Assembly: GCA_002300355.1 (NCBI GenBank)
Contig: NSGV01000003.1
Location: forward strand, 868,001-932,000
Direction of reading: 5' to 3'
Source: Streptomyces sp. TLI_235
GTDB taxonomy: Bacteria; Actinomycetota; Actinomycetes; Streptomycetales; Streptomycetaceae
Length of the DNA stretch: 64,000 nt
The notes below the pieces were generated by a model. It saw nothing but the letters and a program-made list of their open reading frames with translations, had not been told where the DNA came from and did no database searches. Numbering within the stretch: position 1 is the first letter of the stretch; each line of letters opens with the position of its first letter. Below, in pieces: positions 9,469 through 17,922 of the stretch. The translations under genes were made by a program, and so were the position numbers.

Positions 9469-9643
9469 GGTTGCGTCCAGGGAAGTGGTGTACGGGTTCC
9501 ACCCGTTCCGGGGGTTTCATCCCGGTAACGGGTGTCGCCTGAGAACGTAAGACGGCCACCGGCTGATCCTTCGAGAACGACCAAGCTCTTGAAGGAGATC
9601 TGCACGATGACCGCACCTGACAGTGTGCCCTTTGCCGCCCTGC
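9469..9643 (+). mobile_element. IS256-family element, 5'-end fragment
   Basis: This 175-bp segment repeats, in inverted orientation, the 5' end of the IS256 element at 40851-42270. It starts with the terminal repeat GGTTGCGTCCAGGGAAGTGG and includes the transposase start MTAPDSVPFAALL. At 9644 the sequence switches abruptly to an arylsulfatase tail. The rest of the element is missing, so this is a recombination scar. Confidence 0.85.
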
Positions 9644-9829
9644 TGGACCCCGATCGCCTTCAACCCCGGTGGCATGGCCTGCGGCGCCAACCCCGGATCG
9701 GCCATCACCCCCGACTACCAGGCACCATTCCGGTTCACCGGCACCCTCCACAGCGTCACCGTCGACCTGTCCGGCGACCTCATCGTCGACGCCGAGAGCG
9801 AGATGCGCATGCACATGGCCCGCCAGTAG
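9644..9829 (+). pseudogene. Arylsulfatase, C-terminal fragment
   Basis: The 61-residue tail FNPGGMACGANPGSAITPDY, then APFRFTGTLHSVTVDLSG and AESEMRMHMARQ, resembles the C-terminus of bacterial AtsA-type arylsulfatases. It is joined at 9643/9644 to the broken IS256 end and lacks the catalytic domain. A strong hairpin 55 bp downstream looks like the terminator of the original gene. Confidence 0.6.
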
Positions 9830-9883
9830 GCGCGGCCCCAGAGCCGGCCGGTCATCGGCAAGTCCGCGTGTGTGCGGCCAGGG

Positions 9884-9917
9884 TCGGGCCCGGCGCCGGG
9901 GTGGCGCCGGGCCCGGA
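9884..9917. terminator. Rho-independent-like hairpin after arylsulfatase remnant
   Basis: A perfect 13-bp stem (CGGGCCCGGCGCC paired with GGCGCCGGGCCCG) with a GGGGT loop. There is no T-run, as is common in actinomycete terminators. Confidence 0.6.
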
Positions 9918-10118
9918 CTGCTTCAACAGACAACGGCGACCTCAAAGGGTCGATGCATCACCCCATAGATGATCACGTTGTCGTGGAGGAACAGGCGCGC
10001 GACTACGGTTCTGAGCGGCCCAGCAGGACGAGATTTGGCAGCGGTGGAGACTTGGGGAGTCGTTTTACTCGATGGGCCGGGCGCTGGCCGCCCCATACCC
10101 AAGGTTCGCAGCTTGCTC

Positions 10119-11100
10119 GCTCAGACCGGCGGCGTTCGTCAGGCGCCGCAGAGACGGTCCGAGCGTCACCTGGCTGTCTCGGCTCGCGAGGAGATCTCGC
10201 GCGGCATCGCGGCGGGCGAGTCCGCTCGCCGCATCGCCGCACGGCTCGGCCGGGCCTCGTCCACCGTCTCCCGCAAGATCGCCCGTCACGGCGGCCGACA
10301 GCATTACCGAGCCACCCTGGCGGAGCATGCGGCGTACGAGCGGGCCCGACACCCCCAGCCGCCCGAGCTCACCCAGCTCCTGCCCTGCGGGCGATCATGG
10401 AGGAGAAGCTGGCACTGAGCTGGTCGCCGGAGCAGACAGCCTGCTGGCTGGCTGGCTGAAGCGGAAAGTTCCTCACAGAGGCGACCATGCAGGTCTCACA
10501 CGAGGCCATCTACCTCTCGCTCTACGACCCGCGACGCCGCAAGACCCTTGACCGCGCACCGACCCAAAACTGCGGGCTGGTCGCCCGATGCGCCAACCAA
10601 AGGGCGCCCGCCGGCCCTCAGACCGGGGCATCATCCGCGACATGGTGTCCATCACCGAACGCCCCGCCGGAGTCGAGGACCGCACCGTTCCCGGCCAGTG
10701 GGAGGGCGACCTGATCATGGGCACCAGGCCGTCCGCCATCGCCACGCTCGTCGAGCGCACCAGCCGCTTCACCGCCCTGGTGGTCCTACCGGACGGCATC
10801 AAGGGCTAGCACGTCACGCCACACCTGACCAACCGTCTGCTCGGCATTCCCCGGCAGATGCAGTGCACGCTGACCTGGGGCCGCGGCCGGGAGATGGCAG
10901 AGCACGACGCCATCACGGCCGCCACCGGCGTCCCTGTCTACCTCTGCGAGCCCCTCAGCCCTTGGCAGCGCGGCACGAACGAGAGCACGAACCGTCTGCC
11001 GCGGCAGCACCTCCCCAAGGGCGCCGACGTCCGCCGGTTCGGCCAGGACGACCTGGAGGCCACCGAACGCCCGCAGAGGTCTACGCCGACCTCCTGAACA
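10119..11100 (+). pseudogene. IS30-family transposase, frameshifted
   Basis: The HTH region AREEISRGIAAGESARRIAA with LGRASSTVSRKIARHGG is typical of IS30. It is followed in other frames by MEEKLALSWSPEQ, VSHEAIYLSLYDPRRRKTL, DRTVPGQWEGDLIMGTRPSA, ATLVERTSRFTALVVLPDG, ending with PLSPWQRGTNESTNRLPRQHLP and FGQDDLEATERP. Frameshifts near 10385, 10470 and 10570 and an in-frame stop at 10807 kill it. A short spill-over (EVYADLLN) reaches 11100. Confidence 0.8.
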
Positions 11101-11246
11101 GCTGCGTTGATCACTTGAGGTCGCCATCGTTCATTCAAGACCGTCGGGCGGGCCGCCTGAACACCCTCCAGAGCCTTCAAGACTCCTTCAAAAACCAGCC
11201 TGATTCAACAACCCGCAATCACCCTTTTCGGACAGAACCCCCCGGC

Positions 11247-11365
11247 ATGAGCACGCCCCTTGAACCCGACGCCTTCGACCTCCCGGTCGCCGAGCCCGCC
11301 CACCGCGCCGAGATCCGCATCGGCTACGCCCGGGTTTCCACCGGTGGACAGAAGCTCGACCGCTA
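11247..11365 (+). pseudogene. Serine resolvase, N-terminal fragment
   Basis: An ATG at 11247 opens MSTPLEPDAFDLPVAEPAHR and then RIGYARVSTGGQKLDR, the serine-recombinase N-terminus; the catalytic Ser is in ARVST. At about 11365 the sequence runs directly into the tail of the acidic-repeat gene of the gas-vesicle region, so the resolvase is cut. A complementary resolvase body missing this start lies at 42271-42731. Confidence 0.7.
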
Positions 11366-11371
11366 CGACGG

Positions 11372-12601
11372 TCAGCGGCGGGCGCGGTCGTCGTCCTCCT
11401 CCTCATCCGGTTCGAAGTCCTCAGCCTCGCCGTCGTCCTCGTACTCGTCCTCTGGGGCGTCCTCTTCGTACTCCTCCTCGTCGTCGTACTCGTCCTCGGT
11501 GTCACCCTCCGCAGGCTCTTCCTCGTCGTCGTACTCGTCCTCGGTGTCACCCTCCGCAGGCTCTTCCTCGTCGTCGTACTCGTCCTCGGTGTCACCCTCC
11601 GCAGGCTCTTCCTCGTCGTCGTACTCGTCCTCGGTGTCACCCTCCGCAGGCTCTTCCTCGTCGTCGTACTCGTCCTCGGTGTCACCCTCCGCAGGCTCTT
11701 CCTCGTCGTCGTACTCGTCCTCGCCCTCGGTGTCGTCGTACTCCTCGTCGTCGCCTTCCTGGTCCTCCCGCTCCCGGGCGGCCTCCTCCTCTTCCATGGC
11801 CTCGTCATGGGTCTTGACGACCTCGCCGTCGCGGATCTCGCCGCGCCAGCCCTCCGCCTCGTCGTTGGTGAGGGAGACGTAGCGCTGGAAGTTCTTGAAG
11901 TCCAGCCGCAGCCGCCGGCCCTGGGCACGCCAGATGTTCCCGGTCTTCTCGAAGAACCCCGCGGGGTAGTACTCGACGACGAGAACGATGCGGGTCAGCG
12001 TGGGAGTGATCTCGTGGAAGCTGACGGCGCCGCGGGTGCTGCCCTTGGCACCCTCCGACGTCCACACGATGCGCTCGTCCGGCACCTGCTCCTGCACGGT
12101 GGCCTTGAAGCTGCGCTTCGACGGCCCGACCTTGACCTTCCAGTCGGTGGTGACCTCGTCGCCCTGCGAGACGCTCTGCACTCCCTTGGCAAAACCACTG
12201 AAGTCCTCGTACTTCGTCCAGTGGTCGTACGCGGTGCGCACGGGCACGCCGACGTCGAGGGTCTCGATCATGTTCATCGGCTTCTTGCCGGACTTCCGCC
12301 CGGGCTTGCCGCCCCCGCCGAACGCCCCCTTGACCTTGTCGACGACGTTGTCCTTGATGCTCTTCGCCTTCTCGCCGAGAAAGGCCTTGATCGGCGACTC
12401 GCCCTGCAGAACACGGGCGCCCACCTTCGGCAGCACACCCCCGTTCTCGGCAACCTCCCCGAGCTGACCCGTAAGATCGGAGACCTTATCGCCGGCCTTC
12501 TCGACCAGGTGCCCCATCTGGGCCCCGAGATACTTGACGGCCTCCTCGCGCAGCTTGTCGAAACCCGATTGTTCGGGCGCCTCACGGTCCGTCGTGGCCA
12601 T
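11372..12601 (-). CDS. SRPBCC-domain gas-vesicle-linked protein with acidic repeat tail
   Basis: 409 residues. Residues ~1-100 are amphipathic and helical. Residues ~105-255 look like a START/polyketide-cyclase (SRPBCC) domain, beginning MIETLDVGVPVRTAYDHW. The C-terminus from ~265 is almost entirely Asp/Glu and includes five exact 15-residue repeats of the type DEYDDEEEPAEGDTE, encoded by 45-nt DNA repeats. It starts four bases after the stop of the next minus-strand gene, with AGGAGG across the junction, so the two are co-transcribed. Genes of this type lie beside Streptomyces gas-vesicle clusters. The acidic tail may bind cations or basic partners such as the Lys-rich neighbour; that is inference. 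The 3' end abuts resolvase debris. Confidence 0.75.
   Translation of the reverse strand: MATTDREAPEQSGFDKLREEAVKYLGAQMGHLVEKAGDKVSDLTGQLGEVAENGGVLPKVGARVLQGESPIKAFLGEKAKSIKDNVVDKVKGAFGGGGKPGRKSGKKPMNMIETLDVGVPVRTAYDHWTKYEDFSGFAKGVQSVSQGDEVTTDWKVKVGPSKRSFKATVQEQVPDERIVWTSEGAKGSTRGAVSFHEITPTLTRIVLVVEYYPAGFFEKTGNIWRAQGRRLRLDFKNFQRYVSLTNDEAEGWRGEIRDGEVVKTHDEAMEEEEAAREREDQEGDDEEYDDTEGEDEYDDEEEPAEGDTEDEYDDEEEPAEGDTEDEYDDEEEPAEGDTEDEYDDEEEPAEGDTEDEYDDEEEPAEGDTEDEYDDEEEYEEDAPEDEYEDDGEAEDFEPDEEEDDDRARR
11476..11723. repeat. 45-bp tandem repeat, five full copies plus partial
   Basis: Unit starts are at 11476, 11521, 11566, 11611 and 11656, with a 23-bp partial at 11701. The copies look identical, so the array is recently expanded or being homogenised. 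On the minus strand it encodes the acidic tail of the SRPBCC protein. Confidence 0.95.
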
Positions 12602-12604
12602 GGC

Positions 12605-13564
12605 CTACCTCCTGCGGGTGGAGCGTGTGGAGGACGTGCCGGATGTGGTCTTCTTCGCCGCGCTCTTCTTGGCCGCGGCCTTCTTCGCGGGTGCCTTCTT
12701 CGCCGCGGCCTTCTTCGCGGGGGCGGGCGCCTTCGCTCCTGCCGTCCTCTTGGCCGCTGGCCTGGCCGGCGCCGCGCGACCCGTCGAGCGTTTGGCGGGG
12801 GCACTCTTGGCGGGTGCCTTCTTCGCGGGGACGGGCGCCTTCTTGGCAGCCGGGGCCGCCTTCTTTGCCGCAGTCTTCTTGGCCGGCGCCGCGCGACCCG
12901 TCGAACCTTCGGCGGCGGAGGCGCTCTTCGCCGGCGCCTTCCTGGCCCGGGCCTTCTTCGCAGGCTTGCGTTCGGGCGAGGGCTCGGCCTCGGCCCTGCG
13001 CGCCGACCGCGAGGCACGCCCCGCGCCGCTCGTGGCCGCCCGCCTCCGCGCAGTCCGCCTCCGCGACGGTTCCTCCTCGTCCTCCGGCTCCTCCGGCTCC
13101 TCCGGCTCCTCGGGCTCTTCCTCGTCCTCCGGCTCCTCCGGCTCCTCGGGCTCCTCCTCGTCCTCGGGCTCCTCCGGCTCCTCGGGCTCCTCCTCGTCCT
13201 CCGGCTCCTCGGGCTCTTCCTCGTCCTCCGGCTCCTCGTCCTTCTCCTTCGGCTTGCCGATGTTGAGCGTGCGCTCGTGCAGGGATTCGGCGAACTCGCC
13301 GACGCGTCGGTTGGCCGCAGCGACCAACGCCTTCTTGCCCGTCTCCAGGAACTCCCCCTTGACCTGCTCGCTCAGCTCCGCGACCTGCGGAACCTCACCC
13401 AGTTTCTTGAGCCCTTCGGTGGCGAGCTGCCGCGGGTCGAGCCCGACCCGCCGTCCGGCGAGGTACGTGGCGACGGCGAAGGCAAGCCGCCCCTTCTTCG
13501 CCCGTCCGAGCACGTATCCGCCGGCGACGGCGGCGCCCAGAGCGACCTTGGTGGTGGTGTTCAT
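12605..13564 (-). CDS. Gas-vesicle-linked protein with acidic tract and histone-H1-like tail
   Basis: 319 residues. Residues ~1-105 start with a short hydrophobic, glycine-rich segment (MNTTTKVALGAAVAGGYVLG) and continue as an amphipathic helical region. Residues ~108-165 are nearly all Glu/Asp/Pro (EEPEEPEDEEEPEEPEE). Residues ~170-319 are Lys/Ala/Pro-rich, with AKKAPAKK repeats like actinobacterial histone-H1-like proteins. The ATG at 13564 is preferred over a longer upstream frame because the added residues look non-coding. It sits upstream of and is coupled to the SRPBCC gene. Opposite-charge tracts in one protein, next to an acidic partner, suggest complex coacervation or scaffolding; that is inference. 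Confidence 0.75.
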   Translation of the reverse strand: MNTTTKVALGAAVAGGYVLGRAKKGRLAFAVATYLAGRRVGLDPRQLATEGLKKLGEVPQVAELSEQVKGEFLETGKKALVAAANRRVGEFAESLHERTLNIGKPKEKDEEPEDEEEPEEPEDEEEPEEPEEPEDEEEPEEPEEPEDEEEPEEPEEPEEPEDEEEPSRRRTARRRAATSGAGRASRSARRAEAEPSPERKPAKKARARKAPAKSASAAEGSTGRAAPAKKTAAKKAAPAAKKAPVPAKKAPAKSAPAKRSTGRAAPARPAAKRTAGAKAPAPAKKAAAKKAPAKKAAAKKSAAKKTTSGTSSTRSTRRR

Positions 13565-14083
13565 GAAGTCATCCCTTCGGCCCGTGCCCCTTCCCGATCG
13601 GGCACCGCGTCCAGGGGCACACACGGCGGTGCGAGGGCCCGCACCCGCGACGGGAGTTGCTCCGGGCGCTCCTGGCGAGCGCCGGACACACGCGATACGG
13701 CCGGAGGGCCTGATCCACCTCCGCGCGCGGGGACGTCATGATGTCCCGTCACTCACCTGCACCCGGTTCGCCGCGGTGCAGTTCCACAAGGGGCAGGCGC
13801 TCACGGCGCTCGGGGCCGCGGCGAGCCGTATCTCCAGTCTGGCCAGTCGTCCCGGTGAGCGCACGTGGGGCACGGGCTTCTGCACGGCGGGGTCGTGCCG
13901 CGAGCCGCGGCGTCGCGCCGCAAGCCGTGTCGTCACGGTGGGCCCGGGGACGGCGTCACTGGCCGTCCCGTGCATCGGACGTGCGCGGCTGCGCCGCCGA
14001 TCCGGGCAGGGGACAATGGGAGACAGGATGGAAAGTAGCGCTCATGAGTGAAACCGACACGCCTCCGTTTCCGGAGCAGGCAG
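13565..14083. other. 519-bp divergent promoter region of the gas-vesicle locus
   Basis: This region separates the minus-strand accessory pair from gvpO. No gene is supported. An open plus-strand stretch (FAAVQFHKGQALTALGAAAS) is composition-like only. It should contain both promoters, but no clear -35/-10 pair was found. Confidence 0.4.
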
Positions 14084-14449
14084 ATGGCCGAAGGCAACGA
14101 GGACCGCGCCCGGGCTCGTAGGCCCGCCCGTGAAGGCCCCCACGAGCCGCGAACAGCCCCTCGCCGCCGCGCGGCCAAACCCGCGCGGCGGGTCTCGGCC
14201 CCCCGCGCCATACGCTACGCAGCCGAGCAACTCGCTGAACTGCTCGGCCGGGTCCCGGAGTCCGTGTCGGCGCTGAAGCCGACCGAGGAGGGCTGGCAGG
14301 CCGACGTGGAGGTGGTGGAACTGGAACGGATCCCGGACACGACCAGCGTGATGGCCAGTTACCGCGTCACGCTCGACGAAGAGGGCGAACTGCTCGCCTA
14401 CCAGCGGATCCGCCGCTACAGCAGAGGGCAGATCGACCGGCCGACGTGA
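14084..14449 (+). CDS. gvpO: Gas vesicle protein GvpO
   Basis: 121 residues. The N-terminus is basic and disordered. The C-terminal ~80 residues (AEQLAELLGRVPESVSALKP, then EEGWQADVEVVELERIPDT and LLAYQRIRRYSRGQ) match the GvpO family of actinobacterial and haloarchaeal gas-vesicle clusters. The ATG at 14084 is chosen because GGAG lies seven bases upstream. It is the first gene of the eight-gene plus-strand run. In haloarchaea GvpO is needed for vesicle formation; its role in actinomycetes is less clear. Confidence 0.85.
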   Translation: MAEGNEDRARARRPAREGPHEPRTAPRRRAAKPARRVSAPRAIRYAAEQLAELLGRVPESVSALKPTEEGWQADVEVVELERIPDTTSVMASYRVTLDEEGELLAYQRIRRYSRGQIDRPT

Positions 14450-14517
14450 CACGCACCCGGTTGCGGTGCGGGCACACGTCCGCCGGACGCACCGGCGACC
14501 GGCGAAGGGAGGCACCC

Positions 14518-14967
14518 GTGACCGTGGTGCCGCAAGGCCAAGCCGGCGTTTCCCGTGGCGGGAGCACCGGCAGTCTGTACGACATTCTCGAGCTGATCCT
14601 GGACCGCGGGCTGGTGATCGACGTCTTCATCCGGGTCTCCCTGGTCGGCATCGAGATCCTGAAGATCGACATCCGGGTCGTCGTCGCCAGCGTCGACACC
14701 TACCTGCGCTTCGCCGAGGCCTGCAACCGCCTCGATCTGGAAGCCGGGCGCAAGGCACCGACCCAGCTCACCGACATCGTCGGCGAGGTCACCGAGGGCG
14801 GTGCACACGGCAAGAGCAAGGGCGCCCTGTCCGGCGCCGTGGAGGCCGTGTCCGACACCCTCCACCTCGGCCGCGACAGCGACGAGAAGCAGGAAGAGGA
14901 AGAGGAGAGGCCCGCGCCCAAGCGTGAACGGCCGGCCCGCAGGCCCGCCCGCCGCCGGGAGGAATGA
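14518..14967 (+). CDS. gvpA: Gas vesicle structural protein GvpA, long C-terminal extension
   Basis: 149 residues from GTG 14518 (GGGAGG upstream). Residues ~18-70 carry the GvpA shell core: SLYDILELILDRGLVIDVFI, RVSLVGIEILKIDIRVVVAS, VDTYLRFAE. GvpA forms the ribbed protein wall of the vesicle. A classical GvpA is ~70-80 residues. Here a ~70-residue tail ends in an acidic then Arg/Pro-rich stretch, as is common in streptomycete homologs. The stop is one base before the next start. Confidence 0.9.
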   Translation: MTVVPQGQAGVSRGGSTGSLYDILELILDRGLVIDVFIRVSLVGIEILKIDIRVVVASVDTYLRFAEACNRLDLEAGRKAPTQLTDIVGEVTEGGAHGKSKGALSGAVEAVSDTLHLGRDSDEKQEEEEERPAPKRERPARRPARRREE

Positions 14968-14968
14968 C

Positions 14969-15682
14969 GTGTCCGTCTACGTGTACTCCATCACCGCCGC
15001 CTCCCACCCCCGGGACTTGGCCGGCCTCGTCGGCGTGGGCGAGCCTCCCTCGACACTCCGCAGCGTGTGCGCCGGGCCGCTCTGTGCGGTCGTCAGCGAC
15101 GCCCCGGACGAACTGCGGCCCAAGCGCCGCGACCTCACCGCGCACCAGAGCGTCCAGGAACGCCTGATGTCCGACGGCACCGTGCTGCCGCTGCAGTTCG
15201 GCCTCACCGCCCCGGACGACGACGCGGTACGCGCCGCGCTCACCGAACGCCACGACGAGTACCTGGACCGCCTCACCGCACTGGAGGGCTGCGCCGAGTA
15301 CCACCTGAAGGCAGCCATCGACGAGAGCGCCCTGCTGCGCCAGATCCTGCTGGATTCACCCGAGGCCAGGCAGCTCAACGACCAGATCACCGGCGGCAAC
15401 ACCAACCCGGAGCTGCCGCTGGCCCTCGGCGAACTGGTCGCCCACGAGGTCCGGGCCCGCCACTACGCCCTGGCCACCGGCATCACCGAAGCCCTGCGTC
15501 CCCACGCCCGCCAGGAGGTCAACTCCGAGCCGAGGGGAGAGGACTTCCTGAACGTCTCCTTCCTGGTGGACCGGGAGCACGAGCAGCTGTTCCTCGCGGC
15601 CGAGAAGGGCCTCACCGCCGAACTCGGCGACGACTTCGACTTCCGGCTGCACGGTCCCCTGCCCGCCTACAGCTTCGTGTGA
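14969..15682 (+). CDS. gvpF: Gas vesicle protein GvpF (GvpF/L family)
   Basis: 237 residues from GTG 14969. It begins VSVYVYSITAASHPRDLAGL and has the family features: a ferredoxin-like N-terminal domain, LPLQFG near residue 70, a coiled-coil middle, and a second domain with FLNVSFLVDREHEQLF ending HGPLPAYSFV. GvpF interacts with GvpA and is thought to act as an assembly chaperone or early nucleation factor. Gene order immediately after gvpA supports GvpF over GvpL. Confidence 0.9.
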   Translation: MSVYVYSITAASHPRDLAGLVGVGEPPSTLRSVCAGPLCAVVSDAPDELRPKRRDLTAHQSVQERLMSDGTVLPLQFGLTAPDDDAVRAALTERHDEYLDRLTALEGCAEYHLKAAIDESALLRQILLDSPEARQLNDQITGGNTNPELPLALGELVAHEVRARHYALATGITEALRPHARQEVNSEPRGEDFLNVSFLVDREHEQLFLAAEKGLTAELGDDFDFRLHGPLPAYSFV

Positions 15683-15699
15683 GGAAGGAGGAACCCGCC

Positions 15700-15951
15700 A
15701 TGGGCCTGCTCACCCAGATCCTCACCCTCCCGCTCGCGCCGCTGCGCGGCACCGTCTGGGTGCTGGAACGCGTGGTGGAGACCGCCGAGAACGAGTACTA
15801 CGACCCCGAACCCGTCCAGCAGGAACTCGCCGCTCTGGAACAGGCACTCCTGGCCGGTGAGATCGACGACGAGACGTTCGACCGGCGTGAGGACGAGCTC
15901 CTCGACCGCCTGGACGAGATCAGAGCCCACAGGCAACAGACCGGCACCTGA
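15700..15951 (+). CDS. gvpG: Gas vesicle protein GvpG
   Basis: 83 residues. Starts MGLLTQILTLPLAPLRGTVW, then a helical region with EQALLAGEIDDETFDRREDE, the standard GvpG pattern of an N-terminal amphipathic segment and a C-terminal charged helix. It is a minor assembly factor. AGGAGGA lies a few bases upstream of the ATG. It keeps the usual F-G-J order. Confidence 0.88.
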   Translation: MGLLTQILTLPLAPLRGTVWVLERVVETAENEYYDPEPVQQELAALEQALLAGEIDDETFDRREDELLDRLDEIRAHRQQTGT

Positions 15952-15996
15952 CAGTGCGCCGCTCAACCCCCGGATGGAGAAGGAGGCGACACGACC

Positions 15997-16434
15997 GTGA
16001 CCGACCCTGTCGCCAACCGCCTCGGGTCATTCCCCTCCAGGTCGGCGCCGCCCGGGGGCCAGTCCTCGGCCAGCCTCGCCGACATCCTGGAACGCGTGCT
16101 GGACAAGGGCATCGTCATCGCCGGGGACATCCAGATCAACCTCCTCGACATCGAACTGCTCACCATCAAACTGCGTCTGCTGATCGCCTCCGTGGACAAG
16201 GCCAAGGAGATGGGCATCGACTGGTGGGAGCACGACCCCTCGCTGTCCTCCCGGGCCGGGAGTCGGCAGCCGCTGGAGGAGGAGAACCGGCGCCTGCGCG
16301 ACCAACTCGAGGCCCTGCGGGCCGAGGCGGCCCTGCCACCTGCCGCGGGCGCCGACGAGGAGCCTGCGCGCCGGCCCGCACGCGCGCAGCGGACACCGCC
16401 CCGCACGCGCCCCGACGCGGGGGACGAGCCATGA
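15997..16434 (+). CDS. gvpJ: Gas vesicle protein GvpJ (GvpA-like)
   Basis: 145 residues from GTG 15997. The GvpA-like core at ~25-75 reads SLADILERVLDKGIVIAGDI, QINLLDIELLTIKLRLLIAS, VDKAKEMGIDWW. It is followed by a short coiled coil (LEEENRRLRDQLEALRAEA) and a disordered tail. GvpJ is a minor GvpA paralogue implicated in nucleation or shaping of the conical caps. The stop overlaps the next start (ATGA). Confidence 0.88.
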   Translation: MTDPVANRLGSFPSRSAPPGGQSSASLADILERVLDKGIVIAGDIQINLLDIELLTIKLRLLIASVDKAKEMGIDWWEHDPSLSSRAGSRQPLEEENRRLRDQLEALRAEAALPPAAGADEEPARRPARAQRTPPRTRPDAGDEP

Positions 16435-17225
16435 CCGGGCCGTACCTCGCCTACACCTACGCCGTCGCCCGGTACACCGACGAACTGCCGCAGGTCGTCG
16501 CGGCCCTCACCGGGGTGGCCGCCTCGCGGGTCCACCTCGTCGAGCCCACACACGGCCGTGACCCGGTGGCCGCCGTGAGCCGGGTGCCCGCCGAGGACTT
16601 CGACGAGACCGCACTCCGACGCCACCTGGAGGAACTCGCGTGGCTGGAGGAGGTCGCCCGGACCCACCACGGCGTGATCGAGGCGATCGCGGCGCACACC
16701 ACCGTCCTGCCGCTGCGGCTGGCCACCGTCCACCTCGACGACGGCCGCGTGCGTGCCGTGCTCGACGCCCGGCAGGAGGCCTTCCTCGATCGCCTCACCC
16801 AGCTCGCCGACCGGCTGGAGTGGGGGGTCAAGCTCTATCTCGACGCCCCTGCCACCCCGCCCCCGCCCCCACCGGCGGACCTCGGCCCCGGACGCGCCTA
16901 CCTCCGCCACCGCCGGGCCGAACAGGACCTCCGGCAGGACGGCTACGACGCGGCCCGGACGGCCGCCGAGCGGATCGACGCAGCCGCACGGCTCCACGCC
17001 GTCGAGCGCGTCCGCCACCGCGTCCAGCAGGGCGAACTCGCTCCGGGGCCCGGCACCAACGTCACCAACGACGCCTACCTCGTCCCCGTGGAACGTGCGG
17101 AGGCCTTCCGGGCAGACGTGATGCGGTCGACCGACGGTCTGCCCGGGGTCCGGGTCGACGTCACCGGCCCCTGGGCCCCCTACTCCTTCGCCGCCCCGTA
17201 CGAAGAGGAGGACACCGCGCCGTGA
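16431..17225 (+). CDS. gvpL: Gas vesicle protein GvpL (GvpF/L family)
   Basis: 264 residues. The N-terminal domain is YLAYTYAVARYTDELPQVV. LPLRLATVH near residue 85 parallels the LPLQFG of GvpF, a Pro-rich linker sits at ~140, and the terminus WAPYSFAAPYEEE matches the family. It overlaps gvpJ and gvpS by four bases each, so the block is translationally coupled. It is a second F/L paralogue, probably part of the GvpF-M type assembly complex. Confidence 0.88.
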   Translation: MTGPYLAYTYAVARYTDELPQVVAALTGVAASRVHLVEPTHGRDPVAAVSRVPAEDFDETALRRHLEELAWLEEVARTHHGVIEAIAAHTTVLPLRLATVHLDDGRVRAVLDARQEAFLDRLTQLADRLEWGVKLYLDAPATPPPPPPADLGPGRAYLRHRRAEQDLRQDGYDAARTAAERIDAAARLHAVERVRHRVQQGELAPGPGTNVTNDAYLVPVERAEAFRADVMRSTDGLPGVRVDVTGPWAPYSFAAPYEEEDTAP

Positions 17226-17464
17226 AGGCAGCCCACGGCCGGCCGGCCACCCCCGACGCCCCCCTGCCGCAGCGCCAGGTCGCCCTCATCGACCTGCTCG
17301 ACCGCCTGCTCGGCAGCGGCGTCGTCCTCACCGGCGACATCGTCCTGTCCATCGCGGACATCGACCTCGTCCGGATATCGCTGCGGGCACTCATCGTGTC
17401 CATCAGCGAACAGCACCCCGCCCCCTGGGCCACGGGCGTCCCACAACCACCCGAACGGCCATGA
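17222..17464 (+). CDS. gvpS: Gas vesicle protein GvpS (short GvpA-like)
   Basis: 80 residues from GTG 17222. It consists almost only of the GvpA-like core (ALIDLLDRLLGSGVVLTGDI, VLSIADIDLVRISLRALIVS). Actinobacterial clusters call this third A-like gene gvpS. It overlaps gvpL and gvpK by four bases each. Confidence 0.83.
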   Translation: MKAAHGRPATPDAPLPQRQVALIDLLDRLLGSGVVLTGDIVLSIADIDLVRISLRALIVSISEQHPAPWATGVPQPPERP

Positions 17465-17871
17465 CGGGCGCACCCCGCCCCTCCGACCGCTTCGACGAAG
17501 TCGCCGAAGCGGCCACCCGCGCCTTCCGACTGCTGCCGGCCACACCCCGCGACGACCCTCAGCCCCGGCTCCTCGCCCTCGGGCCCCGGGCCCCGGCCCG
17601 GAGGATCACCACCGGCCCGGACACCGTCGAACGCGACCTCATGAAGCTGGTCCTGACCATCGTCGAACTCCTGCGCCAGCTCATGGAACGCCAAGCCCTC
17701 CACCGCGTCGAGTCCGGCGACCTCACCGACGCACAGGAAGAGACCCTCGGCGCCACCCTCATGGCCCTCCACGACCGCATGACCGAACTCTGCACCCGCT
17801 ACGGCCTGACCCTCCAGGACCTCAACCTCGACCTCGGCCCACTCGGCACCCTCCTCCCACCACCGGACTGA
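17461..17871 (+). CDS. gvpK: Gas vesicle protein GvpK
   Basis: 136 residues. The core ERDLMKLVLTIVELLRQLME, then ALHRVESGDLTDAQEE and LGATLMALHDRMTELCTRYG, is diagnostic of GvpK, a minor protein needed for vesicle maturation. It is the last gene of the run and is convergent with the AmaP gene 51 bp away. No strong hairpin separates them. Confidence 0.88.
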   Translation: MTGAPRPSDRFDEVAEAATRAFRLLPATPRDDPQPRLLALGPRAPARRITTGPDTVERDLMKLVLTIVELLRQLMERQALHRVESGDLTDAQEETLGATLMALHDRMTELCTRYGLTLQDLNLDLGPLGTLLPPPD

Positions 17872-17922
17872 CACCCGCAGCTCCGGGCGCGGCACGGGCA
17901 AGCCGACTGCAGTTCGACGCCG

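Noticed and set aside
11476..11723. CRISPR-like regular repeats
   Set aside because: Direct tandem 45-bp units without spacers, explained by a coding repeat.
11390..11880. A plus-strand serine-rich frame fused to the resolvase head
   Set aside because: It is the antisense of the acidic repeat tail. The minus-strand frame continues into a genuine SRPBCC domain.
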